NCBI GenBank assembly: GCA_963070105.1
Contig: OY718805.1
Span: 4,894,001-4,958,000, forward strand
Length of the DNA stretch: 64,000 nucleotides
Origin: Litomosoides sigmodontis
Lineage: Eukaryota; Nematoda; Chromadorea; Rhabditida; Onchocercidae
Direction: 5' to 3'
Positions 1 to 11,657 of this stretch are shown here, piece by piece (the first letter of the stretch is position 1; every line of letters begins with the position of its first letter). The notes below the pieces were generated by a model, which worked only from the letters and a program-made list of their open reading frames with translations, searched no databases and was not told the DNA's origin. Made by a program: the position numbers and the translations under genes.

Positions 1-65
1 CACGAAATCAATTGAAGCTTTTGTAAACACATTTTTCTTTTATATATAAAATCTAATAACTTTAC

Positions 66-217
66 TTCTTCTCGTAGAATTTGGCATATTTTGCCAAATA
101 ACGATCGTTGCAACCAGCCCATCCAAACAGCAATACAAGAGCTGCGTTTGGATTGCTATGTTTCATCAGCCGCATTTCTCCATCAACAATAACCTGCGAG
201 TTATCTTCGGCACTCAT
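66..217 (-). CDS. TMEM53/DUF829-like protein, first exon only (runs off left edge)
   Basis: The minus strand has an ATG at 217-215 followed by 50 codons and a donor (GAGAAGAA|GTAAAG) at 66, leaving phase 2. The translation includes LLFGWAGCNDRYLAKYAKFY, which resembles the start of the DUF829/TMEM53 alpha/beta-hydrolase-like fold, where a GWxG...RYLxKY..xY pattern follows the first beta strand. TMEM53 is a nuclear-envelope membrane protein in vertebrates; the function of nematode members is not clear to me. The segment is too short for a 60-aa ORF cut-off. The remaining exons lie left of position 1, so the hydrolase-like core cannot be checked. There is no obvious signal peptide. Family assignment rests on recognition of one motif. 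Confidence 0.62.
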
Positions 218-2444
218 CAACTTTCATACAGTTCGCTTATAAGCCTTAAGAAGACGAATGCTTCAAAAACGAGTTGATTTAATATTACAAATTGGAGAAC
301 AGAACTCGTTCAAGAAAATTGAACAACCACAGACAAATTATTAGTCAGCCTACCACCACAATTGAGTTCAATGAATGAAAAAGTGATGCGAATATATTTC
401 ATATTTTGGGAAAAAAAAGAAATAAAGTGTACAAGATATTATGATAGAAGGATATAAAAAAGAGCTAAAAGAGCAGTAAACCGTTACAGGGATTATTTAA
501 AAAAAAAACGGACATTAATGCAACTAACAGTTTCGTATTTGCCAAAGTTAACTTTCCAAAAATCTTTTAAAACCATTTACCGATGTTTATGACCGCACCT
601 TCTAAAGTTGCAGGTTAATTGTGTCTAAAAAACTTTCCAACTAATACTCTACGCCCCAATACCGAAACACTTGACTCGCTCGCTCGCTCACGTTAGTCAT
701 AGCTCTCTGTGAAAATAGTACATCTCACACTAGAAAATGTAGCAATTTGCGTAATTCGCTTATTTGATCAATTTAATTCAATATCAGAAAAAAATTTTAC
801 AGGGAAGTTGGTAACTGTAAATTAGACATATCAAATGATCAAAAAGACGACAAGTTTTTTTGATGCTGAGAATGTGACTGTTATAATTTATTATTTGACA
901 ACACATATGACTTTAGGGCTCTACTCGGATACTAATAAAAGAATCACTTTGCGGGATTCAAAATGAAGATTGGTCCTCTATTAAAAGTCTATTAAATTTT
1001 ACTTCCAAGAGAATCTCCTAGATTATATTGGTATATATATATTATACCAATTTCTGTTTGTACTCCTCGCAGTAAAACTAAAATTTTAGTGTCTCACTTC
1101 CTTTGCCTTCCTTGTTTACCTTAAAAAAAAATAAATTTAGAAATATTAACACCTAAGACACAGTATAATTGAAATCCTTTCCAGATGTTTGTGGCGTTAC
1201 ATATTCAGTAAATTTAACTTCCAATTCTTTTTTCCTGCTCTTAGAACTTCGTCCTGAAATTTCATTTCCGTTGAAAACCTGATATAGCAAGACCATAATA
1301 AGTTATCATTCTGTGCGTGCGACATAAGGTCTAAGGAAGGAATGCTTTTCTAAATATTACGAGAAGTTATTTTACACATTTGCAAGCATTGCTAATAGCA
1401 AAATGATGCCGTCTCACTAGTGCAGTACCACATTGTGCTTTTTTAAAGCGGTGACAATTGTAAGGCGACAGTTCATCCCAACAGTAAATTGCATTGCAAG
1501 AATTTAGATTTAAGTAAGTGAAATTCAAAAGCGTCATTTCAGCGGCGCCTTAATTTTCAATCATAAATATCCATAATTCACTTGTATCAACTTGGAGAAT
1601 ATTGTATTGCAACGGTAACTGTGCTGTGCCAGGTTTGTTGGCTAGTTTTTTTTTTTCTCCGGCAGTATTTGATTGGAAGTATTCTACTTCCGATAATTCT
1701 ACTTTCCTCAGAAACAGAATCAACTGCCCTTTTCCCTGACAGTTAGGTAATTTTTTTGGAGAGATGCAAAATGGAGAAATAATTGATAAATCTCGGGACG
1801 TCATTTCAGCTTCAGCGAAGTGATTGACGCAACACCGAATGATCATGAAAATATTAAAAGCATAGAAATGTATTAATTTGCATGAGATTTACGTTTCGAA
1901 TATGCGGATCGATTTTATTTTTCCACTGATGAAAAATCCAATTTACGAGATTGCAATGTCTAAAACGTTAGTTTAATTCAGTTTTCAGTCAAAGTTTAAA
2001 GCGAATAAAAATACAGTGAGATCAGTTACAGGAACCGAAACAAATTTAAGAAAATTAAAAATCTATCAATTATCTACAAAACCAACAGGAAAATTATTTT
2101 TGTATTAAAAATTTTTTCTGCGTGAAAGCTAAATTCAAGACTGTCAGAACTTAAAATTAAAATCTCGCTAATTCATGATGGTTTTTTTGAACTGTAAAAA
2201 AGACTAACACAATGAGAACCGACGTTGGCGGCGTGCAATACTTAAGAGAAGGAAATGCAAGGAATGAGAGAAAAAAATTGCTAAAAGTCATATACAAAAT
2301 ATGCAGATGTGAAAACATCATATTTCTTCGATCAAACACAAAAATGAAATAATTGAAATCAGAAGTTCAGGAAAAAATTTGTTCTCTCAAACCTAATTCA
2401 TAACTAAATTAATCGACAGTACTTTAACTATTATGTTACATCAA
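218..2444. other. Intergenic, no supported gene
   Basis: AT-rich sequence between the divergent start of the TMEM53-like gene and the 3' end of the ETS gene. It contains a short CTCG tandem at about 673-688 and several A/T homopolymers. An ORF of 98 codons at 1550-1846 (minus) has no recognisable domain or splice context and was not called. Confidence 0.6.
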
Positions 2445-5400
2445 TTATATACATTTCGGATAATTGGATGACGCATAGAGCGGAAAATTACGAGCTTGCA
2501 AGGTACCATTGCCTGAACCACCAAAACTAGCATAACCAACCGGCGGATTGAACAAAGCCCCAGCAGCCGCAGATGCCTGAAATGTTCGGGTTTTTTAAAT
2601 CTCAAGATTTTTGAAATATTAGCAATATTTTAGAAATATGTCCACCGAAAAGCTTCACCCACGAACGTCAAAATGAATAACGAATAACAATAGATGAATC
2701 ATACGAATGATGTTGGTATGGTTTGACCATAACACAGTAAGTACGCTTAATACAGTATTTTGTGCAGTACTGTATGGGGCACAATATCTTTCACTCGAAA
2801 GATTTGTGGAGACAACTTGATAAATGCATTTATTTTCAGTATCCTTTTTCTAAACACCGTAAGGGATGCAATTTCCATAGACCTGAAATTGAGGTGTCAT
2901 CAGCGTACGATAATTTGCAGTAGCCCATGGCGTGTGAATGAATTCTGACGAATGTAGCCGTGATTGTTGGAATAAATCTGATGAAGCAGGACTTGTTTGT
3001 GGTTGCAGAGCTTGTGCTATTCCTAAAATTTCATTTGATTTATTTCACTGACATAAATTTAGTGTATTGGAGGAAACGTAGGATTCTTCTGTCTTGTTCT
3101 TTTTGATAAAAAGGCATTGGATTTTAGTGATAATTTTCAGTGATAACGATTCTAATCGATTTATGTGATAAGAGAAGGGACTGATAAGTGACTTCTCATC
3201 ATTTACTTGAAATATCATTCAATATTTTGTTTCTTTGAAAATTTAAAAAACTGAAACTCAAATTTTTCTTCAAACCTTGAAAATCGAATTTGTAAGCATA
3301 TCGTTTCCCATGCACTTTGCACATGATATTTTTGTCATAGTAGTATCTTAGAGCCCGGCTCATCTTGTCGTAATTCATATTCGGTTTACTCTTTCGTTCG
3401 CCCCAACGACGAGCTACATCGTCTGGATCAACAAGCTTAAATTCACCGTTTGTGCCCTCCCAAGTGATCGATTCCGCATAGCGGCTATCTGATAGTAACT
3501 CCAGGAGGAATTGCCAAAGTTGAATCTGTCCACTACCTGATAATTTTTACTATCGTAAAAGTTTAAATTGAGATTTTCTGTAATTTTAACATCATCCGAC
3601 CCCTTCTACTATCATTCGTAGAGGTTGAAAATTTTCGCTTGTGATATATTATGAGAAATATGAAAAAAATTGTCGCATACTTTCAAAATAAAAGAATATT
3701 GTTGTCAAATTACCTGCACTTGCCAGTCGACTGCTTGTCGGTCCCAAGATTTGGTAGGGATCTGAAAATTTAGTGTCACTTCCGGCTGCTTGCATAATTT
3801 ACGCAGCAACACGTAATTTTCATTGTAGGGGCACGCAAGTCGGGGATGAGGATCTCTTGATGCCATCCGGCAAGCACAAAAGAAGAAATTGGTTTTGTCC
3901 CTCCTCAGCTGTTAAATATGCGTGTGAAGCGAAAGGGAAATAAATACTGTACTTTCGTTTGTTTTGTTTTTAGCCTGCCTGGGAATGATCCTACAATGAT
4001 TTCGAGAAATTTCATGAAATCATTAGTGTGGTGAAGTGCCCCCCTGTTGATCACTTCTTCATCATCTCATTAGGGCATTTGCAGCCGCTGATTGAATTTT
4101 GTTTTGATTGATTCATTCTTCGTATAATTCACTCAAATGAGGTCGTAATTTTCATTTTGGAATCTTTCAAGCCCTATGAAATAAGTTTCGCATTAAAGAG
4201 GTGGAAAGGGAAGTAGAAGCACGAGGAATAAAGCCTCTGATTAGGCTTATTGAATTTAAGGCTGAACGAGCTCCTGAATGAGTAGACTGTTGCGAAAACA
4301 TTGGACTTAGGAATGAATTTGATGATGAAATTAAGGGAAGACGGCGAAAGACAGAGAATAGTTCGACCCTTCTCTTTACTATCACATAACTGATCTTAAA
4401 TTGTGAAAGCAGAAGCTCATTTCCGAGAAATTTACTTTTAATTAGCTTAGTAATGTAGAGGAATTGGCTATAGCATGAGAGTTGAGCTACGGTAATTAAA
4501 AAGAACAAAATTGAGATTGCTCTCATGAAGCAATCAATTTTCGCCTTAATTCAACTTCCATGGATTTGGAAGGAAACAAGAATTTACCCAACCCAAACTT
4601 TGTTCAACTGTTGTTTATCAGTTTCCTTTTCCAAATTTGTTTTGCTTATACGTATTTATCTATTAACTTAAACAATTGATTGCAGGCATATTTTTATTAT
4701 TTCATAAAGAACGATGTGGAAAACGTGTTTTTCTGCAAATAAATCTTTGTTACAAGGTAACCTGAAAGGTAATAAAGCCACCGAGTAAGGCAAGGTCATT
4801 CAGCAAATACGCTGCTGATTTTGCATAAATTATATAATAATTCATTATGCCTTAACAAGTAAATGAAATTTTAAAAATTTCGATAGTCAGAGAGAGAATT
4901 TTGAGCAATAAAAATTTGTACAGATTTGCTTTCTTTCATTGTGCTCTAAACTGTTCCTTAAATGGAAAATAATTAGTGTTCGGTTTTGTGGGAGAGGTTC
5001 ACGTCAGGGCAATATGATGGACGTTTTAGTGAAATTGTGGCGCGGCTACTGGCCGTACTCATTATGTTTTTGTTAAATTGCTGCAGCTGCCATTCTTTCA
5101 TTTCACTCATTCATCCACCTTTCCTCATTTGTGCCTTATTCAGTGTAAAAGCTTTTCTTCAGAACGAAAGCTAATTTCACTGGTCCATAATGACCTTTCT
5201 AACCTTTCCTACAATAAGCTTGAAATATGTGATAATACTTGGACCGAAAATTAGCCAGCTCCAATGTGCCGTACACGTCTTGCGAATACTAATTAGTGCT
5301 TTAATTCACTCTGTTTAACTAAAATTATAGTTACAGTATATTTTAGGCTGAAACAGGTATAATTAATTAATTTCATCTAATTGCTGTAGATAGTCAATTT

Positions 5401-8400
5401 AGTTGCATGTGATTTTATTACCTACTTGAGAAATTCACTCCAGTTTACTTCCTGCAAAAAGGTGGAGAGGGATGTTAAGTGAAATAGCAAACTATGACCA
5501 TATTGCAGCTATCGCATATCGATTACAGTAATTTGCATAATACACTTATGAATCTATTATCTCATTACGCATTCTCTTTGAAAGTATGACAGAGAAGAAT
5601 GATAGGGAGAGAGAGAGAGTTCGAAAAAGAGAAATGAGGATAAGGTAGAGGTAGATATTATTGGTCCCTTTCGATAGGTTACAATCTTTAGGCTTGAAAC
5701 CGATCGGCTTCCTTTCTTGGACCCCAAATAATGGCCCTCTCATTTTAGCTCACATTTAAGCTACACGAGGATAATAATCTTTTCAAGCATACTTCCCAAT
5801 GTGCCAATATTTACCGCAAAATAATAGCTCCTTTTAAGAAATTCCCATTATCGCTTTTTCCATTTTATTCTTCCTGGGAGCTTATGATAATTACAGCTAT
5901 AATAACTGAGTGTATAAATTTAACCGTATTAGCGTAAAAAGAGCAATAATTAAAAAGCATAGAGTTTAGAAGAAATAATAAATGCATTTCAAACTTTAAC
6001 AGTTGGTTTTAGCATTGAACGAGCTTTGAAACTTTTGGACCGTGCTGCACAGCTGTGATTGCTAATGCCATAATTTTTAAGATCAAATATGAGTGAGAAA
6101 TTTCTTAATTTAACAGGTGTGACCTTTTGAAGTCTTTTTGAATAACCTTTAACTCTCTAATTGTTAGTAGATCGTTAGTTTAGAATGAGAAGATATTTCG
6201 TGACGACTAATGAAAAATAACTAAAACATCAAGTGAACATAAGATGGAAATTGGAAAATGATGATGGAAATGGTCAACAGAGGATGACTGCTACTAACCG
6301 CCCGGAAAATGTTATCTTAATTTAATAGATTTTTTTTTGTCAGAACTGAAATTCAATTCGTGTAAAAAGATGCACAAACCAGGTTGTCCGAATGCTGCCG
6401 TATGACATGTTGGCAGTCGCAAGGATGAGCAACTGAAGCATGGTGAGTTTAATGTCGTCGGCTAAAATTTTGCGCAGCTTTGACAACAAAATTATTTCCA
6501 ACTAATTAAATTTCGCATTTTCAGGTGAATACATTTCTCTAGATATTTTAACGAAGCAAAAGCCAGGAATTAGCCTTTAACGCTTTAAAAATCATTCACT
6601 AATTAAGATTTTGGCACACCTTTGCCTCCTCTTTAACAGTTGGTGTTATTGTGGATGAATGACTGTGCGTTGCAGCATGGAATGCGTCTGAGTTCAAGTT
6701 CATCCCTGAAACGAAGGTGAGAACAGATGAAACGGATAGCAATTAGTAATTAAGACTTAATTGCTCAACACTTATTTTAATACAAAGCAGACAATCAATG
6801 TAAGAGATTTCAAAATGATTTAATTTAATGACATCTGAATCGTTGATGTGATGTCTCAAATGTGTACGAGTTGACTCACCTGTAATATTTGTATGAATTC
6901 GGCTTTTTTATTTTCCAGTCTTTAAACCTAGGAATAAGTGACTAGACAGTGAGCTAAATAAGTCTACTCTACTTACAGGTGTCAAATTTTTAGACGAATT
7001 CCCGTGAAAGTAACTTCTTGAGTTATCCTCAAGTAAGAAAAAATGATGAACGAGACTGGATAATGAGAATGTTTTAATTTAAGAATTTCTTTAGAAATGG
7101 AAAAGAAATTCAGCTGAAATTGGTACTGACAATAGCGTCCCTTTCAGTGGGCTATCAATTTCCAGAAAAATCATTGAATCGAGCAAACAATACTTAACGC
7201 AACATATAAAAAGAATTAATTCTGAAGTGCACTTCACACTAATTAATTACCCCTCTGTAGGTTACGCAAGAAAACCTTATTCATGTTACCGTAACATCTA
7301 CAGTAGCACATCGCTATATAACTTTAGGCCTTTGAATTATAACGTACATTATGGAAGTTTAGGAAAGTTTAGAATGAAATTGCAAAATAGATCAACCAAT
7401 TCAAAATTTAAGAAAAAGTATTAAGCATTTCAGCGAAGCTAAACCGCTAGTTAGTGAATCATTGAACAGGAAAAATTACCGGTTTGATGGGCGATTTGTT
7501 GTTTATGCATTTGCATGGAATTACTGCTTGTATCGTAAAAAATGTTCCGCTGAGAAATGGGAACAACATTTGTCGTAGTGTTAACGTTCGCATTGCTTGC
7601 TGATAGCTGAAGGGATAATTTACATATTTCGCGTTAATTGAACAGTGCTAACATGCCATGCGACACATAATCACTAATCCATAAATAAACTTTTTACTCC
7701 TTTTCAGATATTTCATTACTATCAGCAATAGCAATACGTCCAAGATCGGACATGAAATACAAACATTCAATGAGAACCAAAATTCTCTTCACACTCTTGC
7801 AATTGCACGCATTTTAACGGTCATAACGGTTTAATAAATTTAGACTTATCGTGAAATCAAATTTGAAAAAGCGAATTCAGAACAAAGTAGGAAATGCTTG
7901 ATTTGGAAAAGGAAATGCATTGAGATATTTTTTTTTAATTTAAAGTACACAGCTTTCAATTACTGTCTCAATTTCCCAAAATACTTTAAATTTATATCTG
8001 GAAGATGACGTAAATCAGTGAAATAAAATGAAGCGTAACACAGTGACGATTTAAATTAAAGGTATGCAAGGCGGGTTCAATCGGATAAATGCAAATGTGT
8101 GAGGCAATGATGGTAGTGATAGTGAACATGAAATGTCCGACGAAATTAGAACGAGTGAGATTTGTTCAAAATTGCACATTATAAATAATTATTCAAAAAA
8201 GTAAAAAAGCGAAGATATTTGTGAGACAGGATGAGAAAATCGGAATATTTTGTTTTAATACCTGAAAAGTGCCGAAGTTGAAATTGGTCAAAGCGATGTT
8301 TGGTTGCAAATCCTTGCGTATTGATAAGCTTGTACTGGCAGTGGATCCAGTTGCGACTGATGTTGCCGCTTGCAATTGTGTAGGTGGTGGCGCAGAGTTG

Positions 8401-8441
8401 GGATTAGTCGGTGGCTGTCGAACATCCGATTTGGAATCCAT
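2445..8441 (-). CDS. ERG/FLI1-type ETS-domain transcription factor, 8 exons, 342 aa
   Basis: A nuclear DNA-binding transcription factor. Exons in transcript order: 8441-8262, 7606-7480, 6705-6618, 6432-6380, 3761-3714, 3536-3276, 3022-2883, 2576-2445 (1029 nt, 343 codons including TAA). All phases agree. The ETS domain is aa 166-252, with [20 protein letters not shown] at its start, [20 protein letters not shown] in the recognition region and [15 protein letters not shown] at the end. The short stretch [13 protein letters not shown] just before it is characteristic of vertebrate ERG/FLI1 rather than FEV. The N-terminal 60 aa are Ser/Thr/Pro/Gln-rich, and the C-terminal 90 aa are Gln/Ala/Ser-rich like the ERG/FLI tail. 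No Pointed (PNT) domain is seen. An in-frame TAG lies two codons before the ATG, supporting this start unless an upstream coding exon is spliced in. The exact donor of the third exon (6618 or 6620) was chosen because only 6618 keeps the frame. Confidence 0.93.
4167..4526 (-). CDS. Possible secreted small protein, single-exon ORF inside an ETS-gene intron
   Basis: A 119-codon ORF with an ATG at 4526-4524, lying on the same strand inside the 2.6-kb intron between 6380 and 3761. Its N-terminus, [20 protein letters not shown], has the layout of a signal peptide: a positive residue, a hydrophobic core and a small residue before the likely cut. The remainder is Ser/Arg/Leu-rich with no domain I recognise and no dibasic pattern typical of a neuropeptide precursor except one KRR. 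Length alone is not significant in 64 kb. The signal-like start is the only reason to list it; it may be chance. Confidence 0.25.
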   Translation of the reverse strand: MRAISILFFLITVAQLSCYSQFLYITKLIKSKFLGNELLLSQFKISYVIVKRRVELFSVFRRLPLISSSNSFLSPMFSQQSTHSGARSALNSISLIRGFIPRASTSLSTSLMRNLFHRA

Positions 8442-11400
8442 TCCCAGCTAGTTTCCTTCCCGTACTGCGTCGACAACGTCCGGCATCTCTCCCCTCCGAT
8501 TTCCTCCTTTTTCTTGGCTCAAAGCCTTAGGAACTAGTATGATCGACCAACCCATCTTCCGAGTAATGTTCACCATATCCACGTGCATTAGGAAATAGGC
8601 GGAGTTACTAGGCGCACTGAACTATTAACGTTGCTAGCCTGGGAAAGCGAGCCTCATCGTAGCCAATCATTTCTATAGGCTTAGTGTGAATGGGTGGGTC
8701 GATGATGTCGAGCTGAACGGTAATTGGGGCTTTTCGTTTTCCATTCTTTTCTCGTAGTACTCAGAGCACTGAAGTAGTCTAAATTTAAAACTTACCCTTA
8801 AATATTTCTTTGGGCTTAGACACTAAATAACACATCTTAGAAACCTGCAATGCTGAGGATGAAATATTTCGAATTCCATTTATCTCTCTAATGATCGACA
8901 GCAAAGTTGCAGCTTACTCTTTCATTCTCGAGATCGAATTTTAGTATAACCTAAAATGTATCAGAGCTTAAACTACATCCTAATTTTCCGTCATATCCTT
9001 ATATTCATTAACTTCTTTTACAACTTAAGCAATGGAAAAAATGCTGAACGTGGAAGGTGACTACGCCATATTAAAATTAAGTAAAATTTAAATTAAATTC
9101 AATTTAATCGTTTGTTGATATGAGGATTAATTGCTTTTAATACTAAATCGTGATTGGTATTTAATCACTTTCAAGGCATTTGCTAAACTTCTGTTTTTTA
9201 GCTCTTAAACTGATTAATGCGTATTATTAATATTTGTTGCTAAGTTTGGTGATCATTTTAAGCGCGTACATCAGCATCATTGTTATTTAGTTCAAAACTG
9301 GTTATTTTAGAATTGTTTTAAGAATTCAGAATTTTCAAATTGCTAAACATAAACCAGTTTTTCCCAACCATTCGAACTCTCTATGAGGTTAGCTTGCAAG
9401 CAAATGGAAGCAATTTTTAAAATTATTCGTTTCTTCCCATAGTTTAATATTATTTTCAGTCTTCTGTTAGTTCTCAATACATTCCACATTTTGTCTCCTG
9501 GTTTACTTGGATAAGCCAATACAACCGATCGCTAACACCAAAAGTTATGCTCACACCTAGCACATCAAATTATTAATAACGATGTTAGATAATTGCTTCG
9601 CTTGAGTAACTGGATGTTTGGAAGTGAAATGAAATTGAAATGCAAAGTTTCTTGACCATAACTTCTGCAAATGAATAAGAATGTGCGAAGAGATAGATGG
9701 AATGAATTCTCGACAATTTCATTTCCTCTGTTCATCACTTTATTTCTTAGAACAAATTGCGAATAATCACGCTGATGGTGCTCATTATAAATAAAATTGC
9801 AAACTAAGTGAAAGAATAAAATTAAACAAATTGGAAGAACTTGAGCTGAGTGAAACTGATTCATTCTGAAAATTAGCAGTGGTGGGAAAGGAGTAACATG
9901 AAGGACGAGAAACGTCGAAAATTGAATTTCAGCTGATAGTGGGTGGTACTGCATAACTTATCATCTCGTAGCCTTCAGTTAGGAATAATTTGAATGTAAA
10001 AGAAGTGAGTGATGAAGAAGTACTGTAGTGCTTTGTGAAATTTGTGTTCTTTTTATAATGTAAATAATATCGCTGGAAGGGCGCTGAATTGTTTGACTGT
10101 CACGGAGGAGTTGATGAAATTATAAATGATGTCAAGGGAAGTGACATCCATTAGGTGTCGGGCAGTTGAAACAGAAACAGTAAGAAAAACAAAAAAAGCG
10201 GTTTCATTACAAACAAGAAACGGAAGAAATGTGCATAAACAGGAAGTGTGACTAATGCGTTAGCGGTCGGAATTGTGGCACTCAAATACTGTGATACCGC
10301 AAAATCGGAAAACGACTCACAGCAGGCAGCAGCACATTTTACTTTTCCCTTTCTTCTTCATTAAACTATCTTGGCAAAAAAAAATGGTACCAACGAAGTG
10401 ATCCATCAATTTCCTCTTTTTTGTCAACAAATAAACTTTATAAATGAAATTTATTTAGCATTTTAAATATTTGAGTCACGCCATTTGCACCTAAATTATG
10501 CAGCGCATTTTCAGACGCATTTGCAAGACTTGAAAGCATATTCGAAATAGCGGAAAAGTTGGAGAAAAACACAAACTTTAAGCAAATATAGCAACTGAGT
10601 ATTGACGGAGCGAAGTGTAGCAAGTAGATGCGGTGTGCGTGTGTGTGTGTCTGTGTGTCCGTGTTTGTGTGTGTGTGTGTGTGTGACTCTGTGATATGAA
10701 CTTAAACGGATATTGTGACCATTTGTGTGACAAGCAGCAGTCAATCCTCAATCGATCCGAAATACAAAATGATAGTCGGAAAGAAAGCGGAAGGGAGACC
10801 TGATTGCATTTCAGGAGTACTAATTCAAAAAAATTTGATATTTTATCGGAATTAAAAAGTTCGATAACACGCATTGATTTCGCATGTGGCTCGTTCCGAC
10901 TAGGCTCGTTCGCTATCGTCTTATTTCCTGCTTCTTTTGATGATTAACAACCTCATAACAGCCGAAAGAAAAGATTGATTGTACATTTTGCAAATCATTT
11001 GAAATTCACAGTTAACTGACCGCTCTTATTGTTTTTCACCACAGCCTCCCTAAATCTCCACTTCTTGGACACTATTTCAGCAACCACTTGAAGCCTACCA
11101 ACCACACACTCACTGTTTCATAACCAAAGTGACCTTGTTAATGAGCTGATTGAACATTGCGGTATTTTGCTTTTAAATGGTTAATTTACATGGTAGAGTG
11201 GATACTGTCGTCGTGAGTCCTTCAGCTGTTCCTTCCGCTTCTTCCTTTCAGAGACGGAACGGAAGATAAATGAATTATGGCCCAAACCACAGATTTCAAC
11301 GGCCTATATGCTCTAAACAATAGCTATTAAGCAGCGTATTATGGCGAATTTTTTTTCCGAAGAGAGAAAAAGGATAATATTCCTGTCAAAAATTAAAGGA

Positions 11401-11657
11401 AACAAAGGCTTCGAATTAAAATGCATTTAAGGTACAGCCGATATATGAAACTTTAACCTTCTCACACTATCATTTCAACATTCTCAATGGCTGAGCTTTT
11501 TCAGAAGACTCGTCGAATATTTTATTCTAAAACGAGCTAATTCTTCATAGAACAGCAACGGTTTCACTGAAAATTTTATGCAAATTATGTGCTTTGGGAA
11601 ACAATGCTATTTAATAAGAAGTGGTATGTTAGTGGTGTATTTCATAAATGTCTTTTA
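8442..11657. other. Intergenic between ETS gene and first small TM gene
   Basis: About 3.2 kb. It presumably holds the 5' untranslated region and promoter of the ETS gene near 8450-8800, where the sequence is visibly richer in C and G than further right. A GT microsatellite lies at 10633-10684. The 129-codon ORF at 9565-9954 (minus) and the ORFs crossing the GT repeat show no domain and were not called. Confidence 0.55.
10633..10684. repeat. (GT)n microsatellite, interrupted
   Basis: About 52 bases of GT repeats broken by CTGTGTGTCC and GTTTGT interruptions. It produces several artificial His/Thr-rich ORFs on the minus strand. Confidence 0.95.

Noticed and set aside
1550..1846. 98-codon minus ORF with ATG
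   Set aside because: No domain, signal peptide or splice context; length is expected by chance in 64 kb.
8068..8095. tRNA B-box-like GGGTTCAATC
   Set aside because: No A box or cloverleaf could be formed around it.
9565..9954. 129-codon minus ORF
   Set aside because: The translation looks like random AT-rich reading, with no motif and no flanking exon signals that extend it.
10511..10874. His/Thr-rich minus ORFs
   Set aside because: They are created by the GT microsatellite at 10633-10684.
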